From Alistipes sp. (GTDB taxonomy: Bacteria > Bacteroidota > Bacteroidia > Bacteroidales > Rikenellaceae): a stretch of 18,410 bases of DNA. The DNA is taken from contig JAFYOF010000155.1 in the NCBI GenBank assembly GCA_017560305.1, forward strand, positions 1 to 18,410, given 5' to 3'. A program made the translations under genes and the position numbers. The notes beneath the pieces are model-generated. The model searched no databases. It was given only the letters and a program-made list of their open reading frames with translations, and was not told the DNA's origin. Shown one piece after another: positions 1-7,113 of this stretch (the stretch's first letter is position 1; each line of letters opens with the position of its first letter).

Positions 1-1750
1 GATCTTCTTTGCCGTAATCTCGACCTCAATCACGCTGCTCGCCGTATTCTTCCCTATCGTCTTTATGGAGGGTATGACGGGACGACTCTTTATTGAGTTT
101 AGTTTGGTGATTTCGGGTGCGGTGATTATCTCGACATTCGCCGCCCTGACCGTAACGCCTATGCTCGCTTCGAAGATTTTGAAAAAGCAGGAGAAGCAGA
201 GTTGGTTCTACGAGAAGACCGAGCCTTTCTTTGTATGGTTGAATAATTTCTATAGTTCTACGCTCACCGCATTCCTAAAGGTAAGATGGGTTGCCATACC
301 TGTCACGCTGCTGATGTTTGTCATCATCGGCTGGTTGTGGAGCACCATCCCTGCCGAGTTGGCACCGCTGGAGGACCGCTCGCAGATTAACATCAACACG
401 ATGGGTAAGGAGGGTGTGACATACGAGTTTATGCGTGACTACACCGAGAATATCAACCAGCAGATTGACTCGCTCGTGCCAGAGGCGAAGTATGTGACTG
501 CGCGCGTAAGCAGCGGTCGCGGTAACATCCAGGTGGCGCTGAACGACATCTCAACCCGTGAGCGTTCACAGATGGAGATTGCCGAGGAGTTGTCTGCCGT
601 GGTGAAGAAGCACACCAAGGCGCGAGCCTTCGTGCAGCAGCAGAGTACATTTGGTAACCGACGAGGAGGTATGCCTGTGCAGTATGTGTTGCAGGCGATG
701 ACCATCGAGCGACTGGAGGAGGTGCTGCCGCTGTTTATGGAGAAGGTTTATGAGAGCGATGTGTTGCAGATGGCCGATGTGAACCTGAAGTTCTCGAAGC
801 CAGAGGCGCGCATCACAATCAACCGCGACAAGGCTAACCTGCTGGGCGTGTCAACGCGTGACATTGCGCAGACATTGCAGTATGGCTTGAGTGGTCAGCG
901 TATGGGCTACTTCTATATGAATGGTAAGCAGTATGAGATTCTTGCCGAGATTAACCGCCAGCAGCGCAACAAGCCTGCTGACCTGAAGTCAATCTACCTG
1001 CGTAGTTCGTCGGGCGAGATGATTCAGATGGATAACCTCGTGACGCTGGAGGAGAATGTTGCTCCACCACAGCTCTACCACTACAACCGATTCCTCTCGG
1101 CGACTATCTCGGCGGGTCTTGCAAAGGGTAAGACCATCGGCGAGGGACTGGAGGAGATGGACCGCATTGCAGCAGAGGTGCTGCCCGATGACTTCCGCAC
1201 AGCGTTGTATGGCGACTCAAAGGAGTTCAGGGAGAGTTCATCGAGCCTTATGTTTGCGTTCCTGCTCGCCATCGTGCTCATCTACCTGATTCTTGCAGCA
1301 CAGTTCGAGAGTTTCAAGGACCCATTGGTGATTATGCTCACCGTGCCGCTGGCTATCGCGGGTGCGCTGATATTTATGACAACAACGGGACAGACGATGA
1401 ACATCTACAGTCAGATTGGTATCATTATGCTTATCGGTCTGGTGGCGAAGAACGGTATCCTCATCGTGGAGTTCGCCAACCAGAAGCAGGAGGCGGGCGA
1501 GAGCCTTCGCTCGGCAATCGAAACGGCTTCGTTGCAGCGTATGCGTCCTATCCTGATGACCAGCGCCTCGACAATCCTCGGTCTGCTGCCATTGACCGTG
1601 GCAACGGGTGAGGGTGCAAATGGTCGTATCGCGATGGGTATCGCCGTTGTGGGTGGTCTGGTGGTTTCAACCATCCTGACGCTATACATCGTCCCTGCAA
1701 TCTACACTTTTGTATCTACCGACCGACAGAAACTTTCCAAGAAGGAGTAA
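1..1750 (+). CDS. RND (HAE1/AcrB-type) multidrug efflux transporter, C-terminal part
   Basis: Inner-membrane proton/drug antiporter of a tripartite pump. The reading frame is open from position 2, so the gene starts left of the window. About 582 residues are visible, against roughly 1,030 for the family. The visible part starts in the transmembrane helices of the first half, with FPIVFMEGMTG, a typical RND sequence near the end of that helix bundle. Next comes the second periplasmic porter/docking domain (from about SMTIPAEL-like text, actual PAELAPLEDRSQ), then the last five helices. GLVAKNGILIVEFANQ carries the Lys (codon 1448-1450) that matches the AcrB TM10 proton-relay lysine, and RMRPILMTS carries the TM11 arginine. 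The TM4 aspartate pair lies outside the window. The tolC-type gene follows after 12 nt, so the two are surely co-transcribed. A membrane-fusion adaptor gene is expected upstream but is not visible. The substrate cannot be inferred. Confidence 0.96.
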   Translation, partial: IFFAVISTSITLLAVFFPIVFMEGMTGRLFIEFSLVISGAVIISTFAALTVTPMLASKILKKQEKQSWFYEKTEPFFVWLNNFYSSTLTAFLKVRWVAIPVTLLMFVIIGWLWSTIPAELAPLEDRSQININTMGKEGVTYEFMRDYTENINQQIDSLVPEAKYVTARVSSGRGNIQVALNDISTRERSQMEIAEELSAVVKKHTKARAFVQQQSTFGNRRGGMPVQYVLQAMTIERLEEVLPLFMEKVYESDVLQMADVNLKFSKPEARITINRDKANLLGVSTRDIAQTLQYGLSGQRMGYFYMNGKQYEILAEINRQQRNKPADLKSIYLRSSSGEMIQMDNLVTLEENVAPPQLYHYNRFLSATISAGLAKGKTIGEGLEEMDRIAAEVLPDDFRTALYGDSKEFRESSSSLMFAFLLAIVLIYLILAAQFESFKDPLVIMLTVPLAIAGALIFMTTTGQTMNIYSQIGIIMLIGLVAKNGILIVEFANQKQEAGESLRSAIETASLQRMRPILMTSASTILGLLPLTVATGEGANGRIAMGIAVVGGLVVSTILTLYIVPAIYTFVSTDRQKLSKKE

Positions 1751-1762
1751 ACAACACCTATT

Positions 1763-3076
1763 ATGAGATATATACTTTCCTTAATATTGCTCTTTGCAGG
1801 CATCACCAACCTCTCGGCACAAAAAGTGCTTTCACTCAAGGAGTGTCTGGAGACTGGCTTGCAGAACAACTACGACCTGCTGATTGTGCGCAACCAGCAG
1901 CAGATTGCCGACAACAACGCCACACTCGCCAATGCGGGTATGTTGCCATCGCTTGACCTCTCAGCAGGATACAGCGGCTCGGCAAAGCAGACACAAATCA
2001 CCCCTCGCGAGGGCGACTCATACACCGAGCCAGCGGCATACGACCAGGCGGTGGATGTGGGTCTCTCGCTGGGCTGGACCATCTTCAACGGCTTTAAGAT
2101 GCAGACCAACTACAAGCGCCTGAAGGAGTTGCAGAGCATCGGCGTATTGCGTACACGCCTTGAGGTGGAGGACTTTGTGGCGAGCCTCACGGCAGAGTAC
2201 TACAACCTCATCCAGCAGACCCTGCGCCTGAAAAACTACCGCTATGCCGTGGCACTCTCGCGTGAGCGTCTGCGCATCACCGAGGCACGCTACCAGATTG
2301 GAGACTTCTCGCGTCTGGACCTGTTGCAGGCAAGGGTTGACTTCAACGCCGACTCATCGCGCTATATGTCGCAGCAGGAGGCCGTCACAGCATCACGCAT
2401 CCACATCAACGAGTTGATGGCAAACAAGGATATTACCGAGCGCTGCTTTGCGCGTGACTCGGTAATTGAGGTGAATGCCGCACTGCAATGGAATGCGCTG
2501 GAGGCTGATATGAACGAGTCGAACTCGGAGTTGCTCATCGCAGCACGCAACACATCAATCTCGGAGTTGGAACTCAAGGCTGCAAAGTCACGCAACTACC
2601 CATACCTCAACCTCTCGGCAGGATATGGCTACACTCGCAACCTCTACGGCAAGAACGACCCTATGGGCAGAGGTACTTTAGGCCCAAATGTCGGTTTAAA
2701 ACTCGGCTTCAGCATCTTTGACGGCAACCGCCGCCGTGAGCAGAACAATGCCCGCATAGAGGTTGAGAATGCGCAATACACTCAGGAACAGCTGCACCAG
2801 TCGCTGAAGGCTGACCTCGCCACATTCTGGCAGGCGTACACCAACAATCTGGAGGTAATCAAACTTGAGCAGCAGAACCTCATTGCGGCGAAGGAGAATT
2901 ACGAGATTGCTATGGAGCGCTACCTGCTCGGTGACCTGCCCGGTATTGAGATGCGTGAGGCGCAGAAGAGCCTTCTGGATGCCGAGGAGCGTATCCTCAC
3001 GGCGGAGTACAACACCAAGCTTTGCGAGATTTCGCTGATGCAGATTAGCGGCAATGTGCTGGAGTATTTGAAATAA
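1763..3076 (+). CDS. TolC/OprM-family outer-membrane efflux protein
   Basis: Outer-membrane channel of the RND pump encoded just upstream. It is a trimeric beta-barrel and alpha-helical tunnel through which substrates leave the cell. The 437-residue product has a signal peptide (MRYILSLILLFAGITNLSAQ, cleavage likely after Ala-18/Gln-19). It has the two long helical OEP repeats of the family, rich in Gln, Glu, Asn and Ala, for example LKECLETGLQNNYDLLIVRNQ near the N terminus and an equivalent helical stretch in the second half (NNARIEVENAQYTQEQL). The length is normal for the family. The start follows the RND stop by 12 nt, with AAGGAG about 15 nt upstream. It is probably dedicated to this pump, because it sits directly beside it, but TolC-type channels can be shared. 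Confidence 0.95.
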   Translation: MRYILSLILLFAGITNLSAQKVLSLKECLETGLQNNYDLLIVRNQQQIADNNATLANAGMLPSLDLSAGYSGSAKQTQITPREGDSYTEPAAYDQAVDVGLSLGWTIFNGFKMQTNYKRLKELQSIGVLRTRLEVEDFVASLTAEYYNLIQQTLRLKNYRYAVALSRERLRITEARYQIGDFSRLDLLQARVDFNADSSRYMSQQEAVTASRIHINELMANKDITERCFARDSVIEVNAALQWNALEADMNESNSELLIAARNTSISELELKAAKSRNYPYLNLSAGYGYTRNLYGKNDPMGRGTLGPNVGLKLGFSIFDGNRRREQNNARIEVENAQYTQEQLHQSLKADLATFWQAYTNNLEVIKLEQQNLIAAKENYEIAMERYLLGDLPGIEMREAQKSLLDAEERILTAEYNTKLCEISLMQISGNVLEYLK

Positions 3077-3115
3077 CATAGCCCGAAAACCGAAAACAAC
3101 CTTTACGAAAAGATT

Positions 3116-4390
3116 ATGAGCAGACCGTTAGCGGAGCGACTGCGCCCGCAAACTATCGAAGAGTACATAGGACAGAGCCATCTGGTAGGCAAGAGCGGCG
3201 TCTTCACGAAGTTCCTCGAGACGGGAAATGTCCCCTCGTTCATCCTGTGGGGTCCTCCAGGTGTGGGCAAGACCACACTGGCGAAGCTGGTGGCAAACCA
3301 CCTCAAGCGCCCATTCTACACCCTTTCGGCCGTTACGGCAGGCGTGAAGGAGGTGCGTGAGGTGATTGAGTCGGCACGCCGACAGAGCCTCTTCCAGCCA
3401 AAGGCGGCATTCCTTTTCATCGATGAGATTCACCGCTTCAACAAGAGTCAGCAGGACTCCCTGCTGGGCGCTGTGGAGCAGGGAATCGTCACACTCATCG
3501 GTGCTACCACCGAGAACCCTTCGTTTGAGGTTATCTCGCCACTCTTGAGCCGTTGTCAGGTCTACATCCTGAAGTCGATGAACGACGAGGAGTTGCAGAC
3601 CCTGCTCACGCGTGCCCTCACAACCGACGAGGAGTTGCGCAAGCGAAACATCACCGTTACGGAGACCGCCGCACTGTTCAAATTTTCGGGAGGTGACGCG
3701 CGCAAGTTGCTCAACATATTGGACATCATCGTGGGAGCAAGCGATGGCGACATCAACATCACCGATGAGTATGTTACCGAGTGCCTGCAGCAGAACATAG
3801 CCCTCTATGACAAGAACGGCGAGCAGCACTATGATGTAATCTCGGCATTCATCAAATCGGTGCGTGGCAGCGACCCGAATGCAGCGATATACTATCTGGC
3901 GCGAATGTTGGCAGGAGGCGAGGAGCCTCGTTTCATCGCACGCCGACTGGTGATTCTTGCATCGGAGGATATCGGACTGGCAAACCCCAACGCCCTGCTG
4001 CTGGCAAATGCCTGCTTCGACACGGTACATAAGATTGGTATGCCCGAGGCTCGCATAACACTTGCCGAGGCGACCATCTACCTCGCCACAAGCCCCAAGA
4101 GCAACTCGGCATATATGGCAATCAACGAGGCGCTCGCCTTCGTAAACAAGGATACAACCAACCGCCCCGTGCCGCTGCATCTACGCAATGCACCGACAAA
4201 ACTGATGAGCGAGGCGGGATATGGCAAGGACTATAAGTATGCGCACAACTATGATGGCGGTTTTGTCGAGCAGGAGTTTATGCCAGGGTCACTCTCGGGA
4301 CACACATTCTACCACCCCAACCTGCAAAACCAGCAGGAGCAGAAGATGGCCGAGCGAATGGCGGCACTATGGAAAGATAAATATAAGTAA
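3116..4390 (+). CDS. rarA: RarA/MgsA replication-associated recombination AAA+ ATPase
   Basis: Cytoplasmic clamp-loader-like ATPase (RarA/MgsA, eukaryotic WRNIP1/Mgs1) that acts at stalled replication forks and interacts with single-strand-binding protein. The protein has 424 residues, the normal length. Visible motifs are Walker A GPPGVGKT (46-53), Walker B FLFIDEIH (99-106), sensor 1 GATTENPSF (129-137) and an arginine-finger region LLSRC (143-147). After these come the C-terminal tetramerisation and MgsA domains, with the family signatures VRGSDPNAAIYYLARML and ARRLVILASEDIGLANP. It lies 39 nt downstream of the tolC-type gene with no clear promoter between them. It is followed after 3 nt by a secreted hydrolase gene. 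The function is well conserved; the link to efflux genes looks incidental. Confidence 0.97.
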   Translation: MSRPLAERLRPQTIEEYIGQSHLVGKSGVFTKFLETGNVPSFILWGPPGVGKTTLAKLVANHLKRPFYTLSAVTAGVKEVREVIESARRQSLFQPKAAFLFIDEIHRFNKSQQDSLLGAVEQGIVTLIGATTENPSFEVISPLLSRCQVYILKSMNDEELQTLLTRALTTDEELRKRNITVTETAALFKFSGGDARKLLNILDIIVGASDGDINITDEYVTECLQQNIALYDKNGEQHYDVISAFIKSVRGSDPNAAIYYLARMLAGGEEPRFIARRLVILASEDIGLANPNALLLANACFDTVHKIGMPEARITLAEATIYLATSPKSNSAYMAINEALAFVNKDTTNRPVPLHLRNAPTKLMSEAGYGKDYKYAHNYDGGFVEQEFMPGSLSGHTFYHPNLQNQQEQKMAERMAALWKDKYK

Positions 4391-4393
4391 ACG

Positions 4394-5332
4394 ATGAAAA
4401 AGATTCTTACAATCATATTTGCGTGCATCTGCGTGATGCAGGCATCTGCACAAAAGAGCGACTTTGTGCCCGAGAAGCATACTCACCTCTACGCAGTAAA
4501 GGGAGCGGACTCGCTCTACCTCGACCACTACATCGCACCCGTGGAGGGCAAGCGCCCCTGCGTAATGTTTGTATTTGGTGGCGGATTTGTGCGTGGACAG
4601 AGAGATATCGAGCGAGATATACCCTACTACCACTTCCTCGCCCGCAACGGCTATGATGTGGTATCGATTGACTATCGACTGGGTATGAAGGGCGTATCTT
4701 CGCCTGGAATGTTCGAGTTTCTGCGTCACTTCGACAAGACTATAAACATCGCCGTGGAGGATCTCTTCTCGGCAACTAACTTCATCCTTGACAACGCCGA
4801 CGAGTGGCAGATTGACCCCTCGCAGATTGTCGTGAGCGGCTCAAGTGCGGGCGCTATCACCGCATTGCAGGCAGAGTATATCATCAGCAACCAGCGCAAG
4901 GGTGTGGAGATTTTGAAGGAGGGCTTCAACTATGCGGGCATCATCGCATTTGCGGGCGCGGTGTTCACTCTTGATGGCAAGCCAAAGTGGAAGAACCCGA
5001 CTGCGCCAATGCTGCTTTTCCACGGCAGTTCAGACACACAGGTGCCATACAAGAAAGTTTCGATGTTTGGAATGGGTATGTATGGCTCGAAGTATATCGC
5101 GGGCAAACTCAAGAAGGCGGGCAACCCCTACTGGCTCTACACAGTGGAGTATGACACCCACTCAATGGCTGGCAAACCTATGCACTTCCAGCAGAAGGAG
5201 ATTCTAATCTTCTTGGAGGAGTATGTGGCACAGCGCCGCAACCTCCAGCGCACAACATTCACCCTCGATGGTGCTATTCCAAAGGCAAAGACCCACTTCC
5301 TGCCTACCGACTTCATCAAATCAAACTACTAA
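4394..5332 (+). CDS. Secreted alpha/beta-hydrolase (esterase-like)
   Basis: Exported serine hydrolase of unknown substrate, 312 residues. An N-terminal signal peptide (about residues 1-20, ending in QASAQ) points to the periplasm or outside of the cell. The fold signatures are present. An oxyanion-hole segment FGGGF (61-65) replaces the classical HGGG. The nucleophile elbow G-S-S-A-G (149-153) gives Ser151 as nucleophile. The likely acid is Asp214 in HGSSDTQVP, and the likely base is His256 in YDTHSMAG. This complete triad fits the esterase/lipase (BD-FAE or fold-3) group. It starts 3 nt after rarA and ends 2 nt before a phosphodiesterase gene, so all three are probably translated from one mRNA even though their compartments differ. 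Carbohydrate esterase, peptidase or lipase activity cannot be told apart from sequence alone. Confidence 0.88.
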   Translation: MKKILTIIFACICVMQASAQKSDFVPEKHTHLYAVKGADSLYLDHYIAPVEGKRPCVMFVFGGGFVRGQRDIERDIPYYHFLARNGYDVVSIDYRLGMKGVSSPGMFEFLRHFDKTINIAVEDLFSATNFILDNADEWQIDPSQIVVSGSSAGAITALQAEYIISNQRKGVEILKEGFNYAGIIAFAGAVFTLDGKPKWKNPTAPMLLFHGSSDTQVPYKKVSMFGMGMYGSKYIAGKLKKAGNPYWLYTVEYDTHSMAGKPMHFQQKEILIFLEEYVAQRRNLQRTTFTLDGAIPKAKTHFLPTDFIKSNY

Positions 5333-5334
5333 AG

Positions 5335-5826
5335 ATGAGACGCATAGGTGTAATTTCCGACACGCACAACTGCTTTGATGATAAGTTGCGCGAGTTTCTG
5401 AAGGATGTTGACGAGATATGGCACGCGGGCGACTTCGGGTCGCTGGAACTTGCCGATGAGATTGCGGCATTCAAGCCTCTGCGTGGCGTGTGGGGCAACA
5501 TCGATGGAGGCGTGATACGAAGGGTCTACAACGAGTTTTCATTCTTTGAGTGCGAGGGCAAAAGGGTGCTGATAACCCACATCGGAGGCTATCCAAGACA
5601 CTACTCCGCCGCCGCCCTGAGAATGATTCAGTCGGCAAAGCCAGACATCTTTGTAGCGGGTCACTCGCACATCCTGAAGGTAATCTACGACCCAATATAC
5701 TCGTTGCTGCACATCAACCCAGGAGCAGCGGGAAAGTATGGTTTCCACAATGTGCGCACCGCAATACGCTTTACAATCGATGGCACGGACATCCGCGACA
5801 TGGAGATTGGCGAGTGGAAACGATAG
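5335..5826 (+). CDS. YfcE/MJ0936-type metallophosphoesterase
   Basis: Small cytoplasmic calcineurin-like phosphoesterase of 163 residues, the normal length for the YfcE/MJ0936 group. All five metal-binding motifs are visible: SDTHN (Asp9, His11), GD (Asp33 in WHAGDFG), GNID (Asn55), THIGG (His82) and GHSH (His110, His112). These coordinate two divalent metals. Family members cleave phosphodiesters such as bis-p-nitrophenyl phosphate in vitro, but the physiological substrate is generally unknown. The start codon lies 2 nt after the stop of the secreted hydrolase gene, so it is the last gene of the tolC-rarA-hydrolase run. The 177 nt after it hold a possible structured RNA and a terminator hairpin. 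Confidence 0.92.
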   Translation: MRRIGVISDTHNCFDDKLREFLKDVDEIWHAGDFGSLELADEIAAFKPLRGVWGNIDGGVIRRVYNEFSFFECEGKRVLITHIGGYPRHYSAAALRMIQSAKPDIFVAGHSHILKVIYDPIYSLLHINPGAAGKYGFHNVRTAIRFTIDGTDIRDMEIGEWKR

Positions 5827-5840
5827 CGGAGAATAATAAA

Positions 5841-5920
5841 TCTGCGGCGGGGCGCGTTATCCTGTTGAAAACTCTTGCACGGGACAAGAGAGCATAATGA
5901 TTAGTTGCGAAACCCGCAGA
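5841..5920 (+). ncRNA. Candidate structured RNA element (nested stems)
   Basis: This intergenic segment can fold as three nested helices. The outer one pairs TCTGCGG (5841-5847) with CCGCAGA (5914-5920), the middle one CGTTAT (5855-5860) with ATAATG (5894-5899, one G-U pair), and the inner one CTCTTG (5872-5877) with CAAGAG (5885-5890) around a 7-nt loop. It begins 14 nt after the phosphoesterase stop codon and shows no promoter of its own. I do not recognise it as a known riboswitch or as 6S, SRP, tmRNA or RNase P RNA. It may be a 3'-UTR structure, a small RNA, or chance pairing. The strand is assumed from the upstream operon. Confidence 0.25.
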
Positions 5921-5936
5921 AATGAATTGAAGAATA

Positions 5937-5966
5937 AGGGACTGGTGGCGTCTGCCATCAGTCCCT
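5937..5966. terminator. Hairpin terminator between convergent genes
   Basis: A 13-bp stem pairs AGGGACTGGTGGC (5937-5949) with GCCATCAGTCCCT (5954-5966) around loop GTCT, with one G-U pair. On the - strand it is followed by U-rich TTATTCTTC, so it fits as the terminator of the AraC-family gene. On the + strand the tail is only CTTACT, so termination of the phosphoesterase operon there would be weaker. Confidence 0.75.
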
Positions 5967-6003
5967 CTTACTAACCAAAAACTACTATAAGAAAATCTTG
6001 TCG

Positions 6004-6900
6004 CTAACCCATTCTGCGATACTCCTTGGGTGAGACACCTGCCCTGCGCTTGAAATATTTGCCGAAGAAGGTCTGAGAAGGGAAGTTCAGCGAGTCGCTA
6101 ATCTGCTGGATGGTCATCGTGGTTGACTTGAGCAGAGCCCTCGCCTCAAGTACCACATAACGCTCAATCCACTCGGCTGCCGATGCTCCCGTACACTCCT
6201 TCACAACGCGCGAAAGGTAGCGGGGTGTGATGCAGAGCGTGTCGGCGTAGAACTTCAGTTGTCGCTCAGTGCGGAAATTCTCCTTCACAAGATCCATAAA
6301 CTGCTTGGACAATACATCGGCATTGGTGCGCACTCGCTCGCCATTGTCATTTAGTCTGCTGGGGGCATTTGAGGCGTAGAAGATAGCCATCATAATGTGC
6401 TGCATCACCTGCAGGCGGTATTGGCTGTTGCTGTGATTCACGATGTAGCGCGCCGCATTGAAGAACATCTCCTCGATTCGCAACTCCTCTTCGCTGGGGG
6501 ATGAGATTACGGGATGGCTTATGTTCATACGGAACGGCATCGAACCGCTGATGTAGACCATCATCGACTCGATGAAGTGGCGCGAGAGAAAGACCACATT
6601 GGCATCGAAATCATCCGACACCTCCTCGATGGAGACAATCTGACCAGGGCTGAGTTGCAACATCCGTCCACCTCCCGAAAGTTCATACTCCTCCATATTG
6701 ATTTTCAGGCGAATACTACCCGAAAGATGCTTAGCCACGATGAAGAAATCGTACTTCTGGGGCTGATGCACCTCAACCTTGAACTCGGGCGAAACCTCTT
6801 TTTTTACATCGGCAAAATTGAAGACCGACAACTCACCCTCGATGCTTGCAACGCCCTGCAAGCACTCCAAAAATGGTAACCAATCATTCTGCTGTATCAT
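6004..6900 (-). CDS. AraC/XylS-family transcriptional regulator
   Basis: DNA-binding regulator of 298 residues. The N-terminal half (about 20-130) looks like a cupin-type effector or dimerisation domain, including RMLQLSPGQIVSIEE, a typical AraC-binding-fold turn. The C-terminal 100 residues hold the double helix-turn-helix: the first around 213-236 (LKFYADTLCITPRYLSRVV), the second around 262-286 (IQQISDSLNFPSQTFFGKYF), ending in the family signature RRAGVSPKEYRRM. It is transcribed away from the MATE pump gene across a 213-nt gap, so control of that pump is plausible but unproven. The effector is unknown. The next ATG downstream would cut into the N-terminal domain, so the first one is kept. 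It has a good promoter at 6937-6966. Confidence 0.93.
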   Translation of the reverse strand: MIQQNDWLPFLECLQGVASIEGELSVFNFADVKKEVSPEFKVEVHQPQKYDFFIVAKHLSGSIRLKINMEEYELSGGGRMLQLSPGQIVSIEEVSDDFDANVVFLSRHFIESMMVYISGSMPFRMNISHPVISSPSEEELRIEEMFFNAARYIVNHSNSQYRLQVMQHIMMAIFYASNAPSRLNDNGERVRTNADVLSKQFMDLVKENFRTERQLKFYADTLCITPRYLSRVVKECTGASAAEWIERYVVLEARALLKSTTMTIQQISDSLNFPSQTFFGKYFKRRAGVSPKEYRRMG

Positions 6901-6936
6901 AACGCTCGTGTTTTATCAATTCAAAATTTGTGCTGG

Positions 6937-6966
6937 CAAAATTAGTCAATTTTTACCCTAACACAA
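6937..6966 (-). promoter_or_regulatory. Bacteroidota-type promoter of the AraC-family gene
   Basis: On the - strand, TTG (6966-6964) is followed after 19 nt by TAATTTTG (6944-6937), an exact match to the Bacteroidota TTG-N19-TAnnTTTG pattern. The expected transcript start is about 30 nt before the ATG. An imperfect dyad ACAC-N8-GTGT (6961-6976) overlaps the -33 element and could be an operator. Confidence 0.7.
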
Positions 6967-7098
6967 GACGAAGTGTACTTTTTGACCAATTGCTCGCACT
7001 CTGCTACGAATAATTCCACTTTTAAGCAGAGATGCTGCACAAACCTTCCAACTCAAAGGATTTATCTACAACATTAACGCTAATGAATCAATTTTTCG

Positions 7099-7106
7099 TA
7101 TCTTTG
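7099..7106 (+). promoter_or_regulatory. -7 element of the MATE gene, very close to the start codon
   Basis: TATCTTTG matches the Bacteroidota -7 consensus TAnnTTTG exactly. Only 7 nt separate it from the ATG at 7114, so transcription from it would give a leaderless or nearly leaderless mRNA. No clear TTG is found about 19-20 nt upstream, so the promoter is incomplete by eye. Confidence 0.5.
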
Positions 7107-7113
7107 TAGCGCT

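Noticed and set aside
3128..4180. A 350-residue open frame on the - strand, antisense to rarA
   Set aside because: The + strand carries a complete RarA with all motifs. The antisense frame is Cys/His/Leu-rich without any domain, which is the usual shadow of codon bias in a well-conserved gene.
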